A stretch of 48,071 bases of DNA from an uncultured Prevotella sp. (GTDB taxonomy: Bacteria; Bacteroidota; Bacteroidia; Bacteroidales; Bacteroidaceae). Positions 41,787-48,071 of the stretch are shown here, one piece after another. Both the position numbers and the translations under genes were made by a program. The first letter of the stretch is position 1. Each line of letters starts with the position of its first letter. The DNA lies in the NCBI GenBank assembly GCA_902798285.1, contig CADBVZ010000024.1, positions 1-48,071 on the forward strand, read 5' to 3'. The notes under the pieces are model-generated. The model did no database searches. It was not told the DNA's origin and worked only from the letters and a program-made list of their open reading frames with translations.

Positions 41787-44714
41787 ATGAGAGAAGCAAA
41801 ACTGATACTTGACGATGGCAGTCAATTCTGTGGCTGGTCTTTCGGCTATGATGCCGATACGACTGGCGAGGTGGTGTTCAACACTGCTATGACGGGCTAT
41901 CCTGAGAGTCTGACCGATCCCAGTTATGCGGGACAGATCCTGGTAACCACTTTCCCGTTGATAGGCAACTATGGTGTGCCCGATACGGGTCTGGCCGAAA
42001 ACGGTCTGCCCCTGTTTATGGAGAGTGATAGGATTCATGCCAAGGCCCTTGTAGTGGCCGATTATAGCGAGACCTATTCGCACTGGAATGCCAAGGAGTC
42101 GTTGGCCTCTTGGCTGAAGCGCGAGCATATCCCCGGCATCACGGGTATCGACACCCGCCGACTCACCAAGGTGCTCCGCGAGAATGGTGTGATGATGGGC
42201 CGAATCGAAATTAGTGGTGAGAGGAGAGAGGTGAGTGGTGAGTCAGCTACCGCACTCCCTGAATCCGCCGATTACGGCTCCGTCAATTGGGTAGAAAAGG
42301 TAAGTTGCAAGGAAGTGATTACATACTCACCTCTCACCTCTCACCCCTTACCTCTAAAACGAGTCGTTCTCGTCGACTGTGGTGTCAAGGCTAATATCAT
42401 CCGTTGTCTCATCAAGCGTGGCATCGAGGTGGTGCGTGTGCCTTGGGACTATGATTTCAATCAGCTCCAGTTCGATGGATTGTTCCTGGCTAATGGCCCT
42501 GGCGATCCTGAGCAGTGTGGCACTACGGTAGAGCATATCCGCACGTTTCTGGAAACGGAGCAACAGAAATGTTCAATGTTCAATGGTCAATGTTCAATGG
42601 AAAAAGTACGTCCCTGCATGGGTATCTGTCTGGGTAACCAACTCCTGGCCAGAGCCGCCGGTGCCAAGACTTATAAACTGAAATACGGTCATCGCTCGCA
42701 CAACCAACCCGTTCAGAAGGTAGGCACCACCCAGTGCTTCATCACCTCTCAGAACCATGGCTATGCCGTCGACGATTCTACGTTGCCCTCCGACTGGGAG
42801 CCGCTCTTCGTTAATATGAACGATGGCTCTAACGAGGGTATCCGCCATAAGACGAATCCTTGGATGTCGGCTCAGTTCCATCCTGAGGCCTGCTCCGGTC
42901 CCGTAGATACCGAATTCCTCTTCGATGAGTTCGTGAAGATGTTAGAGGAGCAAGGAGCAGGGGGCAAGGAGCAAGAGATAACTCCTGCCTCAGACATATC
43001 TCTAACTTCTAACCTCTCACCCCTAACCCCTATCAAAAAAGTCCTGCTCTTGGGCTCTGGTGCTTTGAAGATTGGTCAGGCAGGTGAGTTCGACTATAGT
43101 GGTGCCCAGGCTCTGAAGGCTCTGAAGGAAGAGGGCATCCACTCCGTGCTGATCAATCCTAACATCGCCACCGTGCAGACCTCTAAGGATGTGGCCGATA
43201 CCGTCTATTTCCAACCCGTCACCCCCGAGTTTGTGGAGCGTGTCATCGAGAAGGAACGCCCCGACGGCATCCTGCTCTCGTTCGGTGGACAGACAGCCCT
43301 GAACTGTGGCGTTGAACTCTACGAGAAGGGTGTTCTTGAGAAGTATGGCGTCAAGGTGCTGGGCACCCCCGTACAGGCCATCATCGATACCGAGGACCGC
43401 GACCTCTTTGTGAAGCGCCTCGACGAGATAGGTGTCAAGACCATCAAGAGCGAGGCCTGCAGCACCGTCGAGGAAGTGCAGCGTGCTGCCCACGAACTCG
43501 GCTTCCCCGTCATCCTGCGAGCCGCCTACGCCCTCGGTGGTCTGGGCTCAGGCTTCTGCGACAACGAGGAACAGCTTTTGGCTCAGGCCGAGGAAGCCTT
43601 CTCGTTCTCACCCCAGGTATTGGTCGAGAAGTCGCTCAAGGGCTGGAAGGAGATTGAATACGAGGTGGTGCGCGATCAGTACGACAACTGTATCACCGTC
43701 TGCAACATGGAGAACTTCGACCCCCTCGGCATCCATACCGGTGAGTCTATCGTGGTGGCTCCCTCGCAGACGCTTACCAATTCCGAGTATCATAAGCTCC
43801 GTGCCCTCGCCATCAAGATCATCCGTCATATCGGCATCGTGGGCGAGTGTAATGTGCAGTATGCCCTCGACCCCAATAGCGAGGATTATCGCGTCATCGA
43901 GGTCAATGCCCGTCTCTCGCGCTCTTCTGCCCTGGCATCCAAGGCCACGGGTTATCCCCTGGCTTTCGTTGCCGCCAAACTCGGTCTGGGCTATGGTCTC
44001 TTCCAACTGAAGAACTCCGTTACCAAGACCACCAGCGCCTTCTTCGAGCCCGCCCTCGACTATGTAGTAGTAAAAATACCCCGTTGGGACCTCACCAAGT
44101 TCCATGGCGTGAAGCGCCAGTTAGGTTCATCCATGAAGAGTGTGGGCGAGGTGATGGCAGTAGGTCGTTCCTTCGAGGAGTCGCTGCAAAAAGGTCTGCG
44201 TATGATTGGTCAGGGCATGCACGGATTCGTTGAGAACCATGAGATCAAGATAGCCGATATCGAGCAGTCGCTCCACGAGCCTACCGACATGCGTATCTTC
44301 GTGGTGTCGAAGGCCCTGAAGGTAGGTTATACCGTCGACCAGATCCACCAGCTCACCAAGATCGACCGCTGGTTCCTGCAGAAGTTGCAGCATCTGGTTA
44401 CCATCGATCAGCGCCTCAAGCAGTTCGCCCAGGTGTCGGAGTTCCTCACGTTTATGGATAACTCCGAACTCGTGGAGTATCTCGAGGCGCCCGAGTTTGT
44501 GGAGTTGCTCCGCCAGGCTAAGATCTATGGCTTCTCCGACTTCCAGATAGGTCGTGCCCTCGGCCTTGAGTCACTCATGAGTATGACCGATGCAGGCCTC
44601 CTGGTTCGTTCGTGGCGTAAGGAGTTCGGCGTGGTGCCCACTGTCAATCAGATCGACACCCTCGCCGCCGAGTACCCCGCCCAGACCAACTACCTCTACC
44701 TCTCGTATTTATAA
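41787..44714 (+). CDS. carAB: Carbamoyl phosphate synthetase: CarA fused to the first half of CarB
   Basis: 975 aa from ATG 41787 (MREAKLILDDGSQF). Residues 1-387 are a full CarA: Cys281 in MGICLGNQ, His365/Glu367 in QFHPEACSGP. A low-complexity linker (about 388-415) is encoded by intergenic-type repeats. Residues 416-975 are CarB from its start (IKKVLLLGSGALKIGQAGEFD) through the carboxyphosphate (CPS.A) domain and oligomerisation domain, ending YPAQTNYLYLSYL. The second synthetase domain and the allosteric MGS domain (about 500 residues) are absent, with asnB starting 17 nt later. Normally CarA and CarB are separate and CarB is about 1070 aa. Single synthetase domains can work as dimers in some systems, so activity is possible. 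Confidence 0.85.
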   Translation: MREAKLILDDGSQFCGWSFGYDADTTGEVVFNTAMTGYPESLTDPSYAGQILVTTFPLIGNYGVPDTGLAENGLPLFMESDRIHAKALVVADYSETYSHWNAKESLASWLKREHIPGITGIDTRRLTKVLRENGVMMGRIEISGERREVSGESATALPESADYGSVNWVEKVSCKEVITYSPLTSHPLPLKRVVLVDCGVKANIIRCLIKRGIEVVRVPWDYDFNQLQFDGLFLANGPGDPEQCGTTVEHIRTFLETEQQKCSMFNGQCSMEKVRPCMGICLGNQLLARAAGAKTYKLKYGHRSHNQPVQKVGTTQCFITSQNHGYAVDDSTLPSDWEPLFVNMNDGSNEGIRHKTNPWMSAQFHPEACSGPVDTEFLFDEFVKMLEEQGAGGKEQEITPASDISLTSNLSPLTPIKKVLLLGSGALKIGQAGEFDYSGAQALKALKEEGIHSVLINPNIATVQTSKDVADTVYFQPVTPEFVERVIEKERPDGILLSFGGQTALNCGVELYEKGVLEKYGVKVLGTPVQAIIDTEDRDLFVKRLDEIGVKTIKSEACSTVEEVQRAAHELGFPVILRAAYALGGLGSGFCDNEEQLLAQAEEAFSFSPQVLVEKSLKGWKEIEYEVVRDQYDNCITVCNMENFDPLGIHTGESIVVAPSQTLTNSEYHKLRALAIKIIRHIGIVGECNVQYALDPNSEDYRVIEVNARLSRSSALASKATGYPLAFVAAKLGLGYGLFQLKNSVTKTTSAFFEPALDYVVVKIPRWDLTKFHGVKRQLGSSMKSVGEVMAVGRSFEESLQKGLRMIGQGMHGFVENHEIKIADIEQSLHEPTDMRIFVVSKALKVGYTVDQIHQLTKIDRWFLQKLQHLVTIDQRLKQFAQVSEFLTFMDNSELVEYLEAPEFVELLRQAKIYGFSDFQIGRALGLESLMSMTDAGLLVRSWRKEFGVVPTVNQIDTLAAEYPAQTNYLYLSYL
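42211..42355. repeat. GAGGTGAG / CTCACCTC inverted repeat in frame within carA
   Basis: A gagaggtgagtggtgag run (42223-42241) faces a ctcacctctcacctctcacc run (42328-42347) about 85 nt later. The whole segment is translated (GERREVSGES ... YSPLTSHPLPLKR) between the N-terminal and amidotransferase parts of CarA. Confidence 0.65.
42570..42600. repeat. In-frame TGTTCAATGG repeat in carA
   Basis: Three copies of gttcaatg in tandem, read as CSMFNGQCSME just before the amidotransferase Cys motif. Confidence 0.65.
42942..43031. repeat. Repeat-derived linker joining carA and carB
   Basis: gaggagcaaggagcaggg runs followed by cttctaacctctcacccctaacccc. These are the same purine/pyrimidine simple repeats found in intergenic regions, here without a stop, so that CarA and CarB read as one protein. 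Confidence 0.6.
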
Positions 44715-44731
44715 CTTTCAAATAGAATATT

Positions 44732-46396
44732 ATGTGTGGAATTGTAGCTATACTTAATGTCAAGGAGCAAACGCATGCGTTGCGTGAAAAGGCCTTGAAG
44801 ATGAGTCAGAAGATCCGCCACCGCGGACCCGACTGGAGTGGTATCTATTGTGGCGGCTCAGCCATCCTCGCCCACGAGCGTCTGAGCATTGTCGACCCCG
44901 AATCCGGTGGTCAGCCCTTGTATTCACCCGATCGCAAGCAGGTGCTTGCCGTCAATGGCGAGATTTACAACCATCAGGAAATCCGTCGCCGCTTTGCCGG
45001 TCAGTACGAGTTCCAGACGGGTTCCGATTGTGAGGTCATCCTTGCCCTCTATCGCGAGAAGGGCATCGACTTCCTCGAGGACCTCAGCGGCATCTTTGCT
45101 TTCGTGCTCTACGATGAGGAGCGCAATGAGTTCCTCATAGCCCGCGACCCCATCGGCGTCATACCTCTTTATATAGGTTACGATAGCGATGGCACCGTCT
45201 ACGTCGCCTCCGAGCTGAAAGCCCTCGAGGGCCAGTGCGAGCGTTACGAGCCCTTCCTGCCCGGCCACTACTATTGGAGTGTCGATCCAGGCCAGAAGTG
45301 GTACTACCGTCGCGACTGGATGCAGTACGATGCCGTGAAGGATAATCCCGCCAGTGTTGAGGCCATCCACGATGCCCTCGAGGATGCCGTGAAGCGCCAG
45401 CTCATGAGCGATGTGCCTTATGGTGTGCTGCTCTCCGGCGGTCTCGATTCATCCGTCATCTCAGCCATCGCCGAGAAATACTCCGAGATGCGTATCGAGG
45501 ACGACTCCAAGACCAAGGCCTATTGGCCCCGTCTCCACTCGTTTGCCGTAGGCCTGAAGGGAGCCCCCGATCTGGCCAAGGCCCGTCTCGTGGCCGATCA
45601 TATCGGAACCGTCCATCACGAAATCAACTATACCATCCAGGAAGGCCTCGATGCCATCCGCGATGTCATCTACTTCATCGAGACTTACGATGTCACCACC
45701 GTCCGCGCCTCTACCCCCATGTATCTGCTGGCCCGCGTCATCAAGTCCATGGGTATCAAGATGGTGCTCAGTGGCGAGGGTGCCGACGAGATCTTCGGCG
45801 GCTACCTCTACTTCCACAAAGCGCCTACCGCCAAGGACTTCCACGAAGAGACCGTTCGCAAACTCGGCAAGCTCTATATGTACGACTGTCTGCGCGCCAA
45901 TAAGAGCCTCTCCGCCTGGGGTGTTGAGGGTCGTGTGCCCTTCCTCGACAAGGAGTTCCTCGATGTAGCCATGCGCACCAACCCCGAGGCAAAGATGTGT
46001 CCGGGCTCTACCATGGAGAAGAAGATTGTGCGCGAGGCCTTTGCCTCTATGCTCCCCGCCGAGATTGCTTGGCGCCAGAAAGAGCAGTTCAGCGATGGCG
46101 TAGGCTATAGTTGGATCGACACCCTGAAGCAGATTACCTCCGAGGCAGTTACCGACGAGCAGATGGCCCATGCCGCCGAGCGCTTCCCCATCAACCCGCC
46201 GAAGAACAAGGAGGAGTACTATTACCGCTCCATCTTCGCCGAGCACTTCCCCAGCGACTCTGCCGCCCGTAGTGTGCCCAGCGAGGCCAGCGTGGCTTGC
46301 TCCACTGCTATCGCCCTCGAGTGGGATGAGGCCTTCAAGAACATGAATGACCCCTCAGGCCGTGCCGTGAAGGGTGTGCATGAGCAGGCCTATTGA
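44732..46396 (+). CDS. asnB: Glutamine-hydrolysing asparagine synthetase
   Basis: 554 aa. It makes asparagine from aspartate, ATP and glutamine. Cys2 (MCGIVAIL) is the Ntn nucleophile, with RHRGPD and VNGEIYNH of the class II amidotransferase domain. The ATP-pyrophosphatase loop is SGGLDSS (235-241), and SGEGADEIFGGY completes the synthetase domain. Last gene of the pyrG operon, 17 nt after carAB. Confidence 0.97.
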   Translation: MCGIVAILNVKEQTHALREKALKMSQKIRHRGPDWSGIYCGGSAILAHERLSIVDPESGGQPLYSPDRKQVLAVNGEIYNHQEIRRRFAGQYEFQTGSDCEVILALYREKGIDFLEDLSGIFAFVLYDEERNEFLIARDPIGVIPLYIGYDSDGTVYVASELKALEGQCERYEPFLPGHYYWSVDPGQKWYYRRDWMQYDAVKDNPASVEAIHDALEDAVKRQLMSDVPYGVLLSGGLDSSVISAIAEKYSEMRIEDDSKTKAYWPRLHSFAVGLKGAPDLAKARLVADHIGTVHHEINYTIQEGLDAIRDVIYFIETYDVTTVRASTPMYLLARVIKSMGIKMVLSGEGADEIFGGYLYFHKAPTAKDFHEETVRKLGKLYMYDCLRANKSLSAWGVEGRVPFLDKEFLDVAMRTNPEAKMCPGSTMEKKIVREAFASMLPAEIAWRQKEQFSDGVGYSWIDTLKQITSEAVTDEQMAHAAERFPINPPKNKEEYYYRSIFAEHFPSDSAARSVPSEASVACSTAIALEWDEAFKNMNDPSGRAVKGVHEQAY

Positions 46397-46420
46397 TTTT
46401 ATTAAATATTGCCCTACCAC

Positions 46421-46452
46421 TAAATTACCCCGCCATTCGGCGGGGTAATTTA
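46421..46452. terminator. Terminator after asnB
   Basis: A 14-bp perfect stem (TAAATTACCCCGCC 46421-46434, complement 46439-46452) with loop ATTC. No strong T-run, but the symmetrical A/T ends fit a bidirectional terminator between asnB and the convergent 46462-46620 gene. Confidence 0.8.
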
Positions 46453-46461
46453 GTTAGATTG

Positions 46462-46620
46462 TCAATCACCTTTTTTCGGAAACCAACCCTTCTCCACGCG
46501 CTTCCTCTGCGCAAAGAGTTCGCCGATGCCCCAGAGATATTCTGTTTTAATAACGATGGGATGCCAGATGCCGATGGTAAGAAAGGTCATCACGGCAATA
46601 ATAATACCAGTGAAATACAT
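46462..46620 (-). pseudogene. DUF4491-family small membrane protein, internally deleted
   Basis: 52 aa: MYFTGIIIAVMTFLTIG-IWHPIVIKTEYLWG is the N-terminus of DUF4491 proteins and IGELFAQRKRVEKGWFP is their C-terminus. As I recall the family, full members are about 90-100 aa with further membrane segments between these parts, so about 40 residues seem to be deleted in frame. One hydrophobic helix remains (residues 5-24). The promoter upstream is intact, so it may still be expressed as a one-helix form. Function of the family unknown. Confidence 0.65.
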
Positions 46621-46647
46621 ATCTTTTATTTATTTTGTTTCTGGGGA

Positions 46648-46678
46648 CAAAGATAGTGTAAATCGAGTGAAATACAAA
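46648..46678 (-). promoter_or_regulatory. Promoter of the truncated DUF4491 gene
   Basis: Minus strand TTTG (46678-46675), 19-nt spacer, TATCTTTG (46655-46648): a full consensus Bacteroidetes promoter. Confidence 0.7.
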
Positions 46679-46757
46679 GAAAAAAGGCATTTTTCTTCCA
46701 TTTTCGAGGTGCCGCTTATCTTCTAACTTCAGCCTCAGAGATAGTCCAAAATGTCGA

Positions 46758-46782
46758 AATTGGGAATAAAAATGTCCCAATT
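46758..46782. promoter_or_regulatory. Inverted repeat upstream of the porin promoter
   Basis: AATTGGGA (46758-46765) and TCCCAATT (46775-46782), perfect 8-bp arms with a 9-bp spacer, ending 32 nt before the porin -33 TTTG. It could bind a dimeric regulator. Confidence 0.45.
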
Positions 46783-46814
46783 CTCATCCGTTAACAAAAA
46801 TACTTCAAGAATCC

Positions 46815-46845
46815 TTTGAGTTTTCGGGGAATAACTTTACTTTTG
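46815..46845 (+). promoter_or_regulatory. Promoter of the 46915 porin gene
   Basis: TTTG (46815-46818), 19-nt spacer, TACTTTTG (46838-46845). Confidence 0.75.
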
Positions 46846-46914
46846 CACCGTGATTAGGAGATAATATATATCCTTATTTAACGAAATGTGTTTTTAATAA
46901 AAAAAGGAAAAGTT

Positions 46915-47598
46915 ATGAAAAAGCTAATGATGATTGCTGCCATGATGGTAGCTACTTTAAGTGCTAATGCACAGTTTGAACCCGGAACATTCTCTATCCA
47001 GCCTAAAGTTGGTATCAACCTCGCTAAGGTGAGCAACATGCCAAAGTTTACTGATACAGATGCAAATAAAACTGTTGACAGAACACTCTTAGGAGGCGCT
47101 GTCATCGGTGCAGAGGCTGAGTATCAGATTGCCAAGCCATTCAGTGTAGCTGCCGGTCTGAACTTCTCTATGCAGGGTTGCCAGTGGGAGGATTATGATT
47201 ACACAGACGCTGCTGGTATTAAGTACGAAGAAAAGGACAACAAGATTGAGCTCAATTACCTCAACATACCTGTTGTTGCCAACTTCTACCTCTTCAAGGG
47301 CTTTGCTGTGAAGGCTGGTGTTCAAATGGGCTTCCTGCTGAGTGCAAAAACAAAGGGTACTGAGATTATAGATAAGAAGAGTACAACAAATGTTGATGTT
47401 GATGTGAAAGACTATTGTAACAAGGTAGATTTCTCTATCCCCGTTGGTGTATCTTATCAGGTTCCCACCATCCCCATCTACATTGATGCACGTGCTATCT
47501 TTGGTCTGAAGGATATTATAAAGGATGTACCTTCCGACGCTAAAAATTTCAAGAACCAGGTATTCCAGCTGACCGTTGGTTACAAGTTCAAGCTCTAA
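46915..47598 (+). CDS. Porin-family outer-membrane beta-barrel protein
   Basis: 227 aa from ATG 46915 (MKKLMMIAAMMVATLSANAQ, a signal peptide); an upstream in-frame ATG at 46888 would spoil the signal. Mature part is an eight-strand-type barrel of the PF13568-like group: FSIQPKVGINLAKVSN start, GAVIGAEAEYQI, LNIPVVANFYLFKGFAVKAGVQMGFLL, and the end QLTVGYKFKL. Strong own promoter and terminator, so it is a single-gene unit. No ligand can be inferred. Confidence 0.82.
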   Translation: MKKLMMIAAMMVATLSANAQFEPGTFSIQPKVGINLAKVSNMPKFTDTDANKTVDRTLLGGAVIGAEAEYQIAKPFSVAAGLNFSMQGCQWEDYDYTDAAGIKYEEKDNKIELNYLNIPVVANFYLFKGFAVKAGVQMGFLLSAKTKGTEIIDKKSTTNVDVDVKDYCNKVDFSIPVGVSYQVPTIPIYIDARAIFGLKDIIKDVPSDAKNFKNQVFQLTVGYKFKL

Positions 47599-47631
47599 GA
47601 CAATCTATTAACTTCTAAAATAAGGCCCCGC

Positions 47632-47663
47632 CACGAAATTAATCATCGTGACGGGGCCTTTCA
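47632..47663. terminator. Bidirectional terminator between porin and smalltalk genes
   Basis: AAGGCCCCG (47632-47640) pairs with CGGGGCCTT (47652-47660), extended inward by CACGA/TCGTG after one mismatch. T-rich on the plus side (CCTTTC), A/T on the other. Confidence 0.8.
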
Positions 47664-47683
47664 TAATGAATGGGGACAGGCCG

Positions 47684-47785
47684 CTATGCTCCTACGCATG
47701 ATGTGGCGCCCAGTGCAGTGAGTATTGCCGTAGCGATTGATGCAATCAACTGCACGATAAACTTGGTCGTTTCCTTTTTAGACAT
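47684..47785 (-). CDS. Smalltalk protein
   Basis: 33 aa. Begins MSKKETTKFIVQLIASI, continues with one hydrophobic helix (about 8-26) and ends GATSCVGA. This is the very conserved 'smalltalk' small protein of Bacteroidales, a family without known function, usually next to genes for HU-like DNA-binding proteins and N-acetylmuramoyl-L-alanine amidases. Here it follows the gene ending at 47921 on the same strand, 135 nt away. No TAnnTTTG box is seen directly upstream, so it may be read from the preceding gene. Confidence 0.88.
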   Translation of the reverse strand: MSKKETTKFIVQLIASIATAILTALGATSCVGA

Positions 47786-47821
47786 AATCGTAAATTTTTA
47801 GTTCAACAAAAATTTAGTGAA

Positions 47822-47918
47822 GAGAGGGGAGAAGCTAGAAGCTAGAGAAATGTACCGTAGGTGCTCTAATGGCTTTGCCAGCTATTCTCTCACCTCTAAT
47901 CCCTCACCTCTCACCTCT
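47822..47918. repeat. Simple repeats of the CTCACCTCTC and GAAGCTAGAAGCTAGAG kinds
   Basis: agagaggggag and agaagctagaagctagag at 47822-47847 face ctctcacctctaatccctc and acctctcacctctgg at 47886-47918. Intergenic member of the family found in frame in carA and GT4. Confidence 0.6.
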
Positions 47919-47920
47919 GG

Positions 47921-48071
47921 TTAATCACCCGTGCCGGCAGGCTCGGTGTGAGTAGCCACAGCGAATGAGCTGATGGGGATTTTCTCCTGGTAGGTACGCT
48001 TCTTGCCATCGATGGTCTTGCTCTTAGAGCTGATCACATAGGCAGCCTTAAACGTACACTCCTTTTTCAGA
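47921..48071 (-). CDS. Unidentified protein, C-terminal fragment (runs off the window)
   Basis: The last 49 codons of a minus-strand gene ending at TAA 47923-47921. Visible parts include KKECTFKAAYVISSKSKTI, KKRTYQEKIPISSF and the end TEPAGTGD. The alternating beta-strand pattern could fit a TssD-like tube protein C-terminus, but this is a guess. The usual smalltalk neighbour is an HU-like protein, and I do not see HU features here. Confidence 0.5.
   Translation of the reverse strand, partial: LKKECTFKAAYVISSKSKTIDGKKRTYQEKIPISSFAVATHTEPAGTGD

Overview
The window looks like a chromosomal piece of a gut or rumen Prevotella-type bacterium (Bacteroidales). Evidence: SusC/SusD pairs, type III glutamine synthetase, LL-diaminopimelate aminotransferase, a type A T9SS C-terminal domain, a 'smalltalk' small protein, a DUF4491 remnant, almost no Shine-Dalgarno sequences, and many -7 boxes of the Bacteroidetes form TAnnTTTG.

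Layout. 1-66: start of an unidentified minus-strand gene. 67-806: long non-coding region with a 22-bp-period array. 807-7014: five overlapping or tightly spaced genes for exported proteins (Sel1-caspase, Sel1-pseudocaspase, two unknowns, TPR/beta-barrel). 7128-8981: secreted alpha-amylase. 9014-11076: two glycosyltransferases. 11209-18498: susC-susD-susE-susF-like operon. 18726-22883: divergent LacI regulator, MFS sugar transporter and GH2 enzyme. 22886-23070: a second 22-bp-period array. 23279-24823: carboxylesterase. 24920-46396: a nitrogen block: dapF-dapL-glnN, gltB-gltD, glnK-amtB-porin, and pyrG-purF-like-carA::carB(half)-asnB. 46462-48071: truncated DUF4491 gene, a porin, smalltalk protein and the end of an unidentified gene.

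How the genes work together. A perfect 16-bp palindrome (ATGCAAACGTTTGCAT) occurs twice, upstream of the alpha-amylase and between susC and lacI. In each case it ends 53-55 nt before the -7 box. This joins the amylase, the Sus operon and the regulator into one glycan regulon although glycosyltransferase genes lie between them.

The most striking result is in the nitrogen block. A 14-mer close to TTACRRATTGAWAG is repeated in direct orientation every 31-32 bp upstream of dapF, gltB, pyrG and, more weakly, glnK. In all four the last copy ends exactly 61 nt before the -7 box. This looks like the binding array of an unidentified nitrogen regulator. The operons it fronts make glutamine and glutamate, import ammonium, and spend glutamine nitrogen (every enzyme in the pyrG operon is a glutamine amidotransferase).

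Other unusual points: carA is fused in frame to only the first half of carB; simple repeats of two families are inserted in frame in several conserved enzymes; and the caspase operon pairs an intact protease with a catalytically dead homologue. All assignments come from reading the sequence; no database search was possible.
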